64,000 nt of DNA from SKLM01 sp964542755. Its GTDB lineage: Bacteria > Chloroflexota > Anaerolineae > B4-G1. The position numbers and the translations under genes are program-made. The stretch covers positions 11,281-75,280 of the forward strand of contig CAZIWL010000006.1 of assembly GCA_964542755.1 (NCBI GenBank), in the 5' to 3' direction. Positions 43,837 to 52,500 of this stretch are shown here, one piece after another (within the stretch, counting starts at the first letter, position 1; each line of letters opens with the position of its first letter). Under the pieces are notes generated by a model. That model was not told where the DNA came from and did no database searches. It worked only from the letters and a program-made list of their open reading frames with translations.

Positions 43837-45387
43837 ATGTCGCCACAGTATCTATCGCCGGGTGTGTACGTGGAAGAGGTGGAACGGGGGGCGAAGCCCA
43901 TCGAAGGCGTAGGCACGGCGGTCGCGGGCTTCATTGGCTACGCCGAGCGCGGCCCCGTCAACAAACCGACATTCGTGGCCAACTGGACGCAGTACAGCGA
44001 TACGTTCGGGGGCTTCCTGGCCGGCTCCTACCTGGCGGACGCTGTCTACGGGTACTTCCACAATGGTGGCGGTAGCTGCTACGTCATGCGTCTGCCCGCC
44101 GGAGGGGAGGTCGAGGAGAATCCCGAAATGCCGGCCATGGCCCTGCCCAGCAGAGCCGGCGCGGCGCTGGACACGATCAACGTGAAGGCTCTTGAGCCCG
44201 GCCCACCGATCGTGCTGGAGGTGACGCCGCCGAGTGATGAGGGATCGGAAGATGCGTTCAATCTGATCATCCGACGAGGTCCACAGCAGGAGGCGTACGA
44301 AAACGTCACCTTGAGCAAGGCGCGGGGCTCGCGGAACGTCGTTGAGGTGGTCAACAAGGAGTCGACGCTGGTAGAGCTCGTCGATCTCGAGGCGACCGGG
44401 ACGTTGTCGGAGCGTGTTCCGGCCGTGGGGACGTACGAGTTGGCTGTTCCAGAGGTCACGGCGCTATCTGTGACGGAGGCCGCCCCCGAGCTCTTCGTCG
44501 GCGACGCCGCCCAGCGGACGGGCGTCGGTGGGTTCGAAGCGGTGGACGAGATCACGATGGTCTGCGCCCCGGACATCATGGCGGCGTATCAGGCCGGCCA
44601 ACTCTCCCGCGATCAGGTGAAGGCCGTCCAGTTGGCCCTGCTGGCGCACTGTGAGACGATGAAGGACCGGTTTGCGATCCTGGATCCGCTGCCCGACCTG
44701 AGCCCTCAAGAGGTCAAGGAGTGGCGTATGGAGGAGGCGGGCTACGACTCCAAGTACGGCGCCCTCTATTACCCCTGGGTTGAGATAGCGGATCCGGCGC
44801 GAGGGGGCGAGCTGGCGGGGGTCCCACCGTCGGGGCACATGGCCGGGATCTACGCACGGAGTGACACTGAACGGGGTGTACACAAAGCCCCTGCCAATGA
44901 GGTCGTTCGTGGGGCGATTGGCCTAGCCACCCAGGTGACGAAGAGCGAGCAAGATATCCTCAATCCCCAGGGCGTAAACTGCATCCGCGCTTTCCCAGGA
45001 CGGGGCATTCGGGTGTGGGGAGCCAGGACGCTCTCAAGCGATGCCGCCTGGCGGTACGTCAACGTGCGCCGGCTCTTCAACTTCGTGGAGGAATCGATCG
45101 AGGTGGGCACCCAATGGGTGGTGTTCGAGCCGAACGACATCGATCTCTGGGAGAGGGTGAAGCGCGATATCACGGCGTTCTTGACCCGGGTTTGGCGTGA
45201 CGGGGCGCTCTTCGGCGCCACGCCGGCAGAGGCCTTCTACGTGAAGTGCGATGAAGAGCTCAACCCGGTCGAGGTGCGGGATGCCGGGCAGTTGATCGTC
45301 GAGATAGGGCTGGCCCCGGTGAAGCCGGCCGAGTTTGTCATCTTCAGGATCAGCCAGTGGGCTAGCGGCGGCGAGGTGAGCGAGTAG
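43837..45387 (+). CDS. Contractile sheath protein (Afp2-4/Pvc2-4-like)
   Basis: A 516-residue tail-sheath protein, the only sheath gene in the cluster. It begins with the conserved SPGVYVEEVERGAKPIEGVG, the hallmark of phage-tail-like sheath proteins, followed by AGFIGYAERGPVNKP. The C-terminal conserved domain includes GVNCIRAFPGRGIRVWGART, WRYVNVRRLFNFVEESI and GLAPVKPAEFVIFRISQW, the handshake strands that link sheath subunits. Contraction drives the inner tube through a target membrane. AGGAGG lies 7 bases before the ATG. The tube gene follows after about 90 bases. Many eCIS have two to four sheath genes; one is enough in simpler clusters. Confidence 0.96.
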   Translation: MSPQYLSPGVYVEEVERGAKPIEGVGTAVAGFIGYAERGPVNKPTFVANWTQYSDTFGGFLAGSYLADAVYGYFHNGGGSCYVMRLPAGGEVEENPEMPAMALPSRAGAALDTINVKALEPGPPIVLEVTPPSDEGSEDAFNLIIRRGPQQEAYENVTLSKARGSRNVVEVVNKESTLVELVDLEATGTLSERVPAVGTYELAVPEVTALSVTEAAPELFVGDAAQRTGVGGFEAVDEITMVCAPDIMAAYQAGQLSRDQVKAVQLALLAHCETMKDRFAILDPLPDLSPQEVKEWRMEEAGYDSKYGALYYPWVEIADPARGGELAGVPPSGHMAGIYARSDTERGVHKAPANEVVRGAIGLATQVTKSEQDILNPQGVNCIRAFPGRGIRVWGARTLSSDAAWRYVNVRRLFNFVEESIEVGTQWVVFEPNDIDLWERVKRDITAFLTRVWRDGALFGATPAEAFYVKCDEELNPVEVRDAGQLIVEIGLAPVKPAEFVIFRISQWASGGEVSE

Positions 45388-45476
45388 CGGGCCAGAGCGG
45401 AGCGCCGGAAAGCCGACAGCGACGTCAACGGTCTGACAGCTCGATCCGGCCATAGGACACCAACGGAGGGATGCAA

Positions 45477-45926
45477 ATGGCGAACGGACAGAGGACAGAT
45501 CCACTTATCTCCGCACAGTTTGCGGTGGAGTTCCAGGGGGTGATCCAGGGATCATTCCAGGAGTGCACCGGGATGGGCTCGGAGAACGAAGTGGTTGAGT
45601 ACAAGGCCTCGGGTGAGAAGGGAGCGTACGTCATCCATAAGCTCCCGGGGCGCATGACGTGGAACAACATCACCCTCAAGCGAGGGATCACAGATTCCAT
45701 GGACCTCTGGGAATGGCGGAAGCTGGTCGAGGAGGGGAAGATCGACGAGGCAAGGAAGAACGGCTCGATCATTATGTTCGACCAGACCGGAAAAGAGGTC
45801 GCGCGCTGGAACTTCCAGAACGCGTGGCCCTGCAAGCTGACCGGTCCCACCGCGAACGCCGGTGAGAACTCGGCTGCCATTGAGGAGCTGGAGATCACGC
45901 ACGAGGGCTACGAGCGGGTCAAGTAG
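45477..45926 (+). CDS. Inner tube protein 1 (Afp1/Pvc1-like, gp19 family)
   Basis: A 149-residue tube subunit of the phage T4 gp19-like family. Key features are the N-terminal ISAQFAVEFQGVIQGSFQEC, the middle HKLPGRMTWNNITLKRGITD and the C-terminal WNFQNAWPCKLTGPTANAG, the three segments conserved in Hcp-like eCIS tube proteins. Hexamers stack to form the tube inside the sheath. ATG 45477 is chosen over 45471 because GGAGGG is 6 bases before it. It is paralogous to the 145-residue protein at 46610; the pair is usual in eCIS, where one copy starts the tube at the baseplate. Confidence 0.95.
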   Translation: MANGQRTDPLISAQFAVEFQGVIQGSFQECTGMGSENEVVEYKASGEKGAYVIHKLPGRMTWNNITLKRGITDSMDLWEWRKLVEEGKIDEARKNGSIIMFDQTGKEVARWNFQNAWPCKLTGPTANAGENSAAIEELEITHEGYERVK

Positions 45927-46014
45927 GTTGGGGCGTCAGCGTATGCGGCCCCCGGGTCCACTCGCGCATGGGTCTGGGCCGCGCTCCAACCCTGGCCTCG
46001 AAGATGAGGATACT

Positions 46015-46383
46015 ATGACACTTCAGACGGAGTTCGAGTTCACGCTGCCCCGCGGCTACGTCGACCGGGAGGGGAACCTCCACAAGAAGGGGGTGATGAG
46101 GCTGGCAACGGCCATCGATGAGATCGCCCCCCTTCGAGACCCAAGGGTGAGGGCCAACGAGGCTTACCTCAGCATCATCCTCCTCTCCCGGGTGATCACC
46201 AAACTGGGCGGGCTCTCGGACGTCAATCCGGGCATGGTGGAGGGCTTCTTCACGGCGGATCTGACGTACCTGCAGGACTTCTACCGGCGAATTAACGAAG
46301 AGGGGGCGTCGACGATTCGGGTTTCGTGTCCCGAATGTCGCACCGAGTTCGAGGTGGATCTAGGCCGCCCGGGGGGGGATTGA
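46015..46383 (+). CDS. Tail-assembly chaperone-like protein
   Basis: A 122-residue protein resembling phage tail-assembly proteins of the gpE/gp41-like group: EFTLPRGYVDREGNLHKKG, then MRLATAIDEIAPLRDP, then AYLSIILLSRVITKLGGL, then LTYLQDFYRRIN. A C-terminal single CxxC (VSCPECRTEFEVDL) is an extra feature that could bind metal if dimeric. It lies between the two tube genes, as in other eCIS. The stop overlaps the following TTG (TTGA) and is immediately preceded by a G8 run (46371-46378). The zero-frame codons there are GGG GGG GAT TGA, so a -1 slip would bypass the stop and fuse this protein to the DUF6760-like ORF. In phages such a fusion is the tape-measure chaperone; here it is inference. 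Confidence 0.78.
   Translation: MTLQTEFEFTLPRGYVDREGNLHKKGVMRLATAIDEIAPLRDPRVRANEAYLSIILLSRVITKLGGLSDVNPGMVEGFFTADLTYLQDFYRRINEEGASTIRVSCPECRTEFEVDLGRPGGD
46371..46383 (+). promoter_or_regulatory. G8 slippery run at the chaperone/DUF6760 junction
   Basis: Eight Gs followed by ATTGA. The heptamer G GGG GGG allows both ribosomal-site tRNAs to re-pair after a -1 slip, after which the DUF6760 frame stays open to 46544. The run may also be prone to sequencing error, which should be excluded first. Confidence 0.5.
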
Positions 46384-46544
46384 CGGGCTACCCCTTGGAT
46401 GCGCTGCACGAGGAGGTAGCCTATCTCGCCTACCATTTCAACTGGCCTCTGCAGGAGATTCTGGAGCTGGAGCATGCCGACCGTCAACGTTGGGTCGAGG
46501 AGGTGGCCAGAATCAACCGTCGCATGAACGAGTCACGAGGCTAG
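46380..46544 (+). CDS. DUF6760-like small CIS protein
   Basis: A 54-residue helical protein: GYPLDALHEEVAYLAYHFNW, then PLQEILELEHADRQRWVEEV. This matches my memory of the DUF6760 family of short proteins found between the tube genes of eCIS clusters. If translated alone it starts at the TTG whose last two bases overlap the preceding stop (TTGA). The G-rich stretch before it could serve as a weak ribosome-binding site. Alternatively it is the downstream part of a -1 frameshift product with the tail-assembly chaperone. The role in other systems is not established; helix-rich content and position suggest an assembly chaperone. Confidence 0.75.
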   Translation: MTGYPLDALHEEVAYLAYHFNWPLQEILELEHADRQRWVEEVARINRRMNESRG

Positions 46545-46609
46545 ATCATCGCCAGCTCTTAGTGCACGACGTCTCGGCGGCAGGTCGCGTGGGGAACGAG
46601 GAGTGACCT

Positions 46610-47047
46610 ATGCCCAATACGGCTCAACGTATCGATCCGTTTCCGGCTTTCAAGTTCTACGTGGAGATCGGCGGTATCACGCACGCTGTCTTCAGTGAAT
46701 GCACAGGGCTGGAGGCGGAGGTGGAGGTCTTCGAATACGAAGAGGGTGGGCTGAACGACTACGTCCACAAGCTTCCAGGGCGCGTGAAGTACGCTGATCT
46801 GACCCTGAAGCGCGGCGTCGCCAGCTCGGACGCTCTCTGGGATTGGTACGCGCAGACCTTACAGGGACGGATCGAGCGGAAGAATATCTCCGTGACGCTC
46901 TACGACACAAGCGGATCGGAGTACCGGAGGTGGAACTTCGATGCAGCGTACCCGGTGAAGTGGACGGGTCCGGAGTTTCGGGCCGATCAGAACCAGCCGG
47001 CCATAGAGACCCTCGTCTTCTCTCACCGAGGGATGCAGCTGGCTTGA
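46610..47047 (+). CDS. Inner tube protein 2 (Afp5/Pvc5-like, gp19 family)
   Basis: A 145-residue gp19-like tube protein: FPAFKFYVEIGGITHAVFSE, then YVHKLPGRVKYADLTLKRGV, then YRRWNFDAAYPVKWTGPEF. It is paralogous to the 149-residue tube protein upstream, with the same length and strand order. The second copy in eCIS usually forms the tube-initiating ring on the spike hub. GAGGAGTG precedes the ATG. It is followed by the long DUF4157 protein rather than directly by the LysM protein. Confidence 0.94.
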   Translation: MPNTAQRIDPFPAFKFYVEIGGITHAVFSECTGLEAEVEVFEYEEGGLNDYVHKLPGRVKYADLTLKRGVASSDALWDWYAQTLQGRIERKNISVTLYDTSGSEYRRWNFDAAYPVKWTGPEFRADQNQPAIETLVFSHRGMQLA

Positions 47048-47059
47048 TCAGGATAGCCA

Positions 47060-49204
47060 ATGGCCGATAGAAGGAACGTTCGTCGAGAGCCTGAATCGGG
47101 AACAGGGGAAGCTGGCGGACTGACTTCTTTTGTAAGAAGGGCGGCGAGTGTCTTCCGCAGGGCGCGAAACCGCATCAGTCTGAGGCTTGGTCCACGGGGC
47201 CTGGCGCAGAGGGCGGAGCGGATATCGCGGTCGACGGAGGGCACTTCGAAGATGCTTCGCACAAGTCGGCGGATCGCCGAGTGGTCAGGTGCCGTGCGAC
47301 TGCATCTCCTAAGGCCCGCGAGGGGACGGCTTGCGCCCGCGGTCCGTCCGGAGATTGGCCGACGCAATCAACTTTCGACTGCTGTATTGGAGAGGTACCG
47401 TCTGGGAACCCTGTCGAGCCCGCGCCAGCCGCTGCCCCTGGCTCCCCGCTGGCTGAAGGGTCTGACCCGTTCGCTTCTGGCTCCGGTCACGACGGACGAT
47501 GTTGCAGTGTCCGGCTCCAGAGTCCCGGCCCGCCGGACGGTACGGCCTGCTGGAAGCACGTCCGGACTAGAGATGGCGCGGCGCGTGTTGTCGCGTTCCT
47601 CCCCGGTCAGTGCCGACGTGTCGATGCAAGGAGCAAGCCCAGCGTCGCGTCGCGACGACATCTTGATCGGGGCACCGGAAGACGGCCCGGCGCCACGGCC
47701 TTTGACCGAGGACGTGCGGGGCCACACGGAGTGGGCCGAGACGCCTCAAAGCCCCCGGCATGAGAGCGTGACAGCCAGCCCACGGGCATTCGAGTTCCGC
47801 CAAGCGGAGGAGGACACGACTCTGCCGGCTCACATCGAACGGGGATCAGAAGAACCACCTCGTCGGGTGTATCGAGCTGTGTGGGGTGACTCGGAGCCCC
47901 TGCCCACGGGAGGAGAGAAGGGGCTTCTCGTGTCATCGAACGCTACGCCAGATCAAGGGGAAGGGGCCCGCGATTTGGCGACGTGGGAGGTCGAGGGACA
48001 GGCCGAGCAAGCAGAAGGAGTGGAGAGAGAAGGCCAGGATGCTCGTCACCAGGTCGGCCGGACAGCCGCGCCCACCGAGGCAGGGAGGCGCCGCGCTGCG
48101 CCTACGAAGGAGAGGGGAACATCCTCTGAGGAGGCTCCAGTTGCACCGCTGCAGACCCCTACTGCCGCAAGAGGACGTCACTTGCAGAAATCGGAAGGGT
48201 TCACCGGGGGAATACCGTCCGTTCGGCGCCAGATGGTCAGACCGAGAGAGGGTGCTGCGATGCCCTGGCGCTGGCCAAAGTCTGTTCTTCAGCGGGTCAG
48301 GTCCGCTGTTCTCCGCCCTCCGCCGCGTATCGGCGGTCGGGCTGGTGATGCCCGGCGCAGTGGACACTCGGGTGTCGGCCGGTCCGGTGCTCCCCCCGGG
48401 GAGGGATCTGTTGGTGCCAGGGAGGCAGCTGACGGGCTGCCGGAGATCGTGAATCCCTTGCCAGAGGGACGTAGATGGTTGCCCTCGTCTCAGTCGTCCC
48501 GGGGAGCTCCGGTCCGGCGCCAGCGCGAGGGGGGGAGAGCCCTGCGGCCCGCTCAACGAACGGCGATGGAGCAGCTCCTGGACGATGATTTTGGGGACGT
48601 TCGCGTCCACACCGATGTAGAAGCCTCGAGGGCTGCCGCGGAGCTGAGAGCCGACGCCTTCACGGAAGGGCAGGACATCTACTTTGCGACAGGACGTGCG
48701 GGTCTGCAGAGTCCGGAGGGCACGGCGCTTCTGGGCCACGAGCTGACCCACGTGCGACAGGCTCGACGGGGCGGTGGTGAGCCCGACCAGGGCAGCATGC
48801 TGCGGGGGATCGCCGAGGAGCGTGAAGCCCTTGCCAACGAGATGGCTCTCCGAAGACACCTTGAATTGAGCAAATCGTCCAGGCCGACGGCACCGGGACC
48901 GGCGATGGACCTGCCAAATCTGCGGATTCAACTTGACGGTCTCGCGGCGTCCGGTCGGGCGACAGAGACGGCGGTCCGAGGCGCCACCCTGCCCGGCGCC
49001 ACACCGCCCGTCGTTGCCAGGGCGCCGGCAGATAGGGCTGCCGAACAGGCACCTACGGCCGACGGCGTGTCCCCCGCTCCAGCGAGAGAGGCTGAAACCG
49101 GTGGAGGGGGCGAGGACCTCGATGTGGATGCGGTCGCGAGTCAGGTCTATGAGATGATCTTGCGCCGTCTGACCCTTGAGCGTGAGCGGATGGGCTTTCA
49201 TTAG
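47060..49204 (+). CDS. DUF4157 protein 2, long, Arg/Pro-rich (cargo or tape-measure-like)
   Basis: A 714-residue protein. The first about 500 residues are low-complexity, Arg/Pro/Ser/Glu-rich and probably disordered. A DUF4157 core follows at about 485-575 (EQLLDDDFGDVRVHTDVEAS, then GHELTHVRQARRGG), with HELTH at 560-564. The C-terminus ends in an amphipathic helix VDAVASQVYEMILRRLTLER, a kind of ending seen in eCIS DUF4157 proteins. It lies between tube protein 2 and the LysM adaptor, inside the structural gene block, unlike DUF4157 protein 1. Position, length and disorder would also suit a tube-filling or length-setting role. No strong ribosome-binding site is seen (CAGGATAG). Function is inferred only. 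Confidence 0.83.
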   Translation: MADRRNVRREPESGTGEAGGLTSFVRRAASVFRRARNRISLRLGPRGLAQRAERISRSTEGTSKMLRTSRRIAEWSGAVRLHLLRPARGRLAPAVRPEIGRRNQLSTAVLERYRLGTLSSPRQPLPLAPRWLKGLTRSLLAPVTTDDVAVSGSRVPARRTVRPAGSTSGLEMARRVLSRSSPVSADVSMQGASPASRRDDILIGAPEDGPAPRPLTEDVRGHTEWAETPQSPRHESVTASPRAFEFRQAEEDTTLPAHIERGSEEPPRRVYRAVWGDSEPLPTGGEKGLLVSSNATPDQGEGARDLATWEVEGQAEQAEGVEREGQDARHQVGRTAAPTEAGRRRAAPTKERGTSSEEAPVAPLQTPTAARGRHLQKSEGFTGGIPSVRRQMVRPREGAAMPWRWPKSVLQRVRSAVLRPPPRIGGRAGDARRSGHSGVGRSGAPPGEGSVGAREAADGLPEIVNPLPEGRRWLPSSQSSRGAPVRRQREGGRALRPAQRTAMEQLLDDDFGDVRVHTDVEASRAAAELRADAFTEGQDIYFATGRAGLQSPEGTALLGHELTHVRQARRGGGEPDQGSMLRGIAEEREALANEMALRRHLELSKSSRPTAPGPAMDLPNLRIQLDGLAASGRATETAVRGATLPGATPPVVARAPADRAAEQAPTADGVSPAPAREAETGGGGEDLDVDAVASQVYEMILRRLTLERERMGFH

Positions 49205-49225
49205 CGCCCTCAGAGGAGCGGGACG

Positions 49226-49885
49226 ATGCCCGACGGACAACTGGTTAAGGCGGTGATTCACAATCTGGACACGAACGACTCCGTAGAGTGTATGTTCAAC
49301 CCCAAGGAGTACACGTTCAGCAAGCAGAACCGATGGAAGTTCACCGACCAGAAAGGGAAGAATCTGCCGGAGCCCGAGTTCCAGAGTGGTCAGCCCACTA
49401 ATCTGAAGATGCAGCTCTTCTTTGATACGTATGAGAGCCGGGTCGACGTCCGTCAGGAGTACACCACGAAGATCTGGGACCTGACGCGGGTCAACGAGGA
49501 CACGAAGAACCGGAAGACGAACAAGGGGCGGCCTCCCCTCTGCCAATTCCAGTGGGGAACGAACTGGGCCTTCAAGGCGGTGGTGACGAACATCTCGCAG
49601 CGGTTCACGCTCTTCCTCTCGGACGGGACGCCGGTGCGGGCCACGCTTGAGGTCACGTTCCAGCAGGTGGAGGACGAGGGCCTGTATCCGCGTCAGAACC
49701 CCACCTCTGGTGGGGGTGAGGGGCGCAAAGTGCACATCGTCCGCGAGGGTGAGCGCATCGACTGGATCGCTACCAGCGAGTACGGCGACCCTGCCATGTG
49801 GCGGCTGATCGCCGAGCAGAACGAGCTCGACGATCCCTTGATGTTGGAACCGGGGCAGAAACTGGCGATTCCGCCGCTCCCCTAA
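49226..49885 (+). CDS. LysM tube-adaptor/baseplate protein (Afp7/Pvc7-like)
   Basis: A 219-residue protein that connects the inner tube to the spike hub in eCIS (T4 gp53/gp54-like role). The N-terminal domain has VKAVIHNLDTNDSVECMFNP, KEYTFSKQNRW and LKMQLFFDTYE, the signature of CIS tube-adaptor N-domains. Residues about 168-218 form a LysM domain (HIVREGERIDWIATSEYGDP, WRLIAEQNELDDP, PGQKLAIPP). AGGAGCGGGACG lies before the ATG. The spike gene follows after 20 bases. Confidence 0.93.
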   Translation: MPDGQLVKAVIHNLDTNDSVECMFNPKEYTFSKQNRWKFTDQKGKNLPEPEFQSGQPTNLKMQLFFDTYESRVDVRQEYTTKIWDLTRVNEDTKNRKTNKGRPPLCQFQWGTNWAFKAVVTNISQRFTLFLSDGTPVRATLEVTFQQVEDEGLYPRQNPTSGGGEGRKVHIVREGERIDWIATSEYGDPAMWRLIAEQNELDDPLMLEPGQKLAIPPLP

Positions 49886-49904
49886 GGACTTCTTGAGGTC
49901 ATCA

Positions 49905-51539
49905 ATGCCCGATCAAGCACTTCTCTCACATTTCTTCATCAAAATTGATGGGGAGGACGCTCCTCGGGACTTGATGGACAGCTTGATCGAGGTAGCGGTC
50001 GAAGAAAGCATCCATCTGCCGGACTACTTCGCGATCCGTCTGCATGACCCTGAACTCCACTGGGTCGACGCGGAGACGCTGGCGGAGGGGAAGGTGGTGG
50101 AGATCTCGGCATCGGGCCGGGAGGGGTCGACGACAGATACGTTGATTTCGGGAGAGATCACGGCCGTAGAGCCGGATTTCGGCAGCGACGGCATACCGAC
50201 GCTGACGGTGCAGGGCTATGACCGCTCCCACCGACTCCACCGCGGGCGGTGGACCCGGTCGTTCGTCCAGATGACCGACTCGGACATTGCCGAGCGGATC
50301 GCCCAGGAGGAGGGACTACGGGCCGAGGTCGACGCGACACGCCAGGTACACGACTACGTCTTCCAGAACAATGAGTCGAACATGGCCTTCCTCTATGCTC
50401 GGGCGGTGCGCATCGGTTTTGAGCTTTACGTGCAAGACCGGACGCTTCATTTCTGCGAGGCAGGCGACGACGATGGGCCGGAGCTTGACTGGGGGAGTAC
50501 CTTGCGCAGTTTCCGACCGCGGCTGACGACGGCGCGTCAGGAGAGCGAGGTCGTCGTACGGGGGTGGGATCCAAAGCGGAAGCGCGAGATCGTCGGGCGG
50601 GTGACTCAAGGGGAGGGCAGTCCCGAGATCGGCGAGAGCCGCTCGGGGAGCGAGCTAGCCTCGGAGGCTTTCCAGAAGGACGGGAAGCTCCTGGTGGCAG
50701 ATCGGCCGGTCGCAGATCAGACCGAGGCTGAGGGGTTGGCTCAGGCCCTTTTCGACGAGCTGACGTCGAGCTTCGTGAAGGCCCGCGGAGTCGCGTCTGG
50801 CGACCCACGCCTGAGAGCGGGGAAGATGGTGACGGTGCGCTCCGTGGGGGATCGGTTCAGCGGACGGTACCACATCACGGCTACCACGCACAGCTATCGA
50901 GCCGAAGACTACGTGACGGTCTTCCACGTGACGGGCAAGCACCCGCGCACGTTGTGCCACCTGGTGGAGGGCGAGGAGAAGGGCGAGATGGGCGCTGTCG
51001 TGGGCATCGTAACCAACAACGACGACCCGGACGGCATGGGGCGTGTGAAGGTCAAGTACCCATGGCTGGCGGAGGACGAGGAGAGCGCCTGGGCGCGCGT
51101 GGCGTCCTTCATGGCTGGAAAGGATCGGGGGGCCTTCTTTCTCCCCGAGGTGAATGACGAGGTCTTGCTGGCCTTCGATCACGGGAACGTTCATCGCCCG
51201 TATGTCATTGGCGGGCTGTGGAACGGGGAGGACACACCGCCGGAAGCGACCAGCACCGTGCTGGACGGCAGCGGTCAGGTGGTGCAGCGGATGATCAAGT
51301 CGCGGTCGGGGCACACGATCCTCCTCGACGACACGAGTGGCGGCGGTGGGATCACGATCAAAGATCGGGCGGGCAACCAGATCGTCATCGACTCCGGGTC
51401 GAATGGGATGAAAATCGAGATTCAAGGAAACCTGGAGATCAGTGCCAAGGGCAAAGTGACCATCAAAGGGGATGCCGGCGTGGAGATCAGCAGCTCGGCG
51501 AACGTCGACGTCAAGGGTGCGATGGTCAAACTGAACTGA
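49905..51539 (+). CDS. VgrG-like spike protein (Afp8/Pvc8-like, gp27-gp5 fusion)
   Basis: A 544-residue central spike. The first about 330 residues are a gp27-like hub (SHFFIKIDGEDAPRDLMDSL, then LTVQGYDRSHRLHRGRWTRS). The gp5 OB-fold starts near 355 (GAVVGIVTNNDDPDGMGRVK, then PWLAEDEESAWARVASFMAG). The C-terminal beta-helix needle is at about 455-544 (GGGGITIKDRAGNQIVIDSG, then SAKGKVTIKGDAGVEISSSA). It trimerises and carries the PAAR tip. ATG 49905 is chosen because TTGAGGT lies upstream; the in-frame TTG at 49893 lacks a site. The PAAR gene follows. Confidence 0.95.
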   Translation: MPDQALLSHFFIKIDGEDAPRDLMDSLIEVAVEESIHLPDYFAIRLHDPELHWVDAETLAEGKVVEISASGREGSTTDTLISGEITAVEPDFGSDGIPTLTVQGYDRSHRLHRGRWTRSFVQMTDSDIAERIAQEEGLRAEVDATRQVHDYVFQNNESNMAFLYARAVRIGFELYVQDRTLHFCEAGDDDGPELDWGSTLRSFRPRLTTARQESEVVVRGWDPKRKREIVGRVTQGEGSPEIGESRSGSELASEAFQKDGKLLVADRPVADQTEAEGLAQALFDELTSSFVKARGVASGDPRLRAGKMVTVRSVGDRFSGRYHITATTHSYRAEDYVTVFHVTGKHPRTLCHLVEGEEKGEMGAVVGIVTNNDDPDGMGRVKVKYPWLAEDEESAWARVASFMAGKDRGAFFLPEVNDEVLLAFDHGNVHRPYVIGGLWNGEDTPPEATSTVLDGSGQVVQRMIKSRSGHTILLDDTSGGGGITIKDRAGNQIVIDSGSNGMKIEIQGNLEISAKGKVTIKGDAGVEISSSANVDVKGAMVKLN

Positions 51540-51683
51540 CTTGGAGAATCGCGCACGGTGACTCGAGACCGGCGCGCACAAGGACCGAAGAGCCCGACCG
51601 TGCGCCAAGCGCCTGTTGACAGAGGGTTGTCCCGAGGCGTTGTGCAGGAGGCGATGGGCGGATAGAGCAGAGGGGGCGGCAGG

Positions 51684-52088
51684 ATGAGCATGCCTGCAGC
51701 GAAGCAGGGTGACAAGATCACGGCGGTCGATATTCACATCGTCATGGTGCCGGCGCCGCCCTCGCCGCCAGTGCCGACACCCTTGCCGCACCCCTTCAAT
51801 GGGATGATCGACGGGCAGCTAAGTCGGGACGTCAAGATTATGGGGCTGCCCGCCGCGACAGTGGGCTCGACGGCGACGAACACGCCACCACACTTGCCCA
51901 CGCCGCCGGGCACGGTGTTCCAGAAGCCGCCGACGAACAAGGCCAAGATTAGCCTGGGGAGCACGACGGTGCTGATCAACGGGAAGCCGGCAGCTCGTAA
52001 CGGCGATACGGCGATGACATGCAACGATCCCGTCGACATGCCGAACGGCACCGTGGTGGCCGCGGGCACGGTCTTGATTGGAGGGTGA
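51684..52088 (+). CDS. PAAR-type spike tip protein (Afp10-like)
   Basis: A 134-residue PAAR-like protein that sharpens the spike. It has repeated short strands with PAAR-type features: MPAAKQGDKITAVDIHIVM, GLPAATVGSTATNTPPHLP, TTVLINGKPAARNGDTAMTC and TVVAAGTVLIGG. The Pro-rich insert after residue 24 is typical of CIS-linked PAAR proteins with transit loops. Its stop overlaps the start region of the gp25 gene. It follows the VgrG-like gene by about 145 bases that contain no other gene. Confidence 0.92.
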   Translation: MSMPAAKQGDKITAVDIHIVMVPAPPSPPVPTPLPHPFNGMIDGQLSRDVKIMGLPAATVGSTATNTPPHLPTPPGTVFQKPPTNKAKISLGSTTVLINGKPAARNGDTAMTCNDPVDMPNGTVVAAGTVLIGG

Positions 52089-52090
52089 TG

Positions 52091-52486
52091 ATGGCAAAAA
52101 GCTTCCTGGGCCGGGGATGGAGCTTCCCGCCGCAGATCGACGGCCGGGGCGGAATGGCAACGTCGGAAGGGGCGGTCGACATAGAGCAAGCCATTCGCGT
52201 CATCCTGGGAACCGCGCCGGGTGAGCGTCCTATGCGACCCGACTTCGGCTGTCGGATTCACGAGCTGGTCTTCGCGCCCGCCAACACCACGACCGCTGGA
52301 CTGGCCGCGCACTACGTGGAGGAGGCGCTGGGGTGGTGGGAGCCGCGCATCGACGTGACGCGGGTGAGGGTGACCCATGACCCCGAGGACCGGGCCAGGC
52401 TACTGGTCACGGTCCACTATGAGATCAGAGCGACCCACGATGAGCGCAGCCTCGTTTATCCGTTCTACGTGATTCCCGAAGAGTGA
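52091..52486 (+). CDS. gp25-like baseplate wedge protein (Afp9-like)
   Basis: A 131-residue protein of the GPW/gp25 family: GRGWSFPPQIDGRGGMATSE, then VDIEQAIRVILGTAPGERPM, RPDFGCRIHELVFAP, and a C-terminal strand LVTVHYEIRAT. It joins the sheath to the baseplate through an EPR-like motif (here ERPMRPDFGC). Two adjacent ATGs occur; the second is preferred because GGAGGG ends 5 bases before it, and the first overlaps the PAAR stop. The baseplate J gene follows almost without gap. Confidence 0.95.
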   Translation: MAKSFLGRGWSFPPQIDGRGGMATSEGAVDIEQAIRVILGTAPGERPMRPDFGCRIHELVFAPANTTTAGLAAHYVEEALGWWEPRIDVTRVRVTHDPEDRARLLVTVHYEIRATHDERSLVYPFYVIPEE

Positions 52487-52500
52487 CCCGGGGGATTGAC

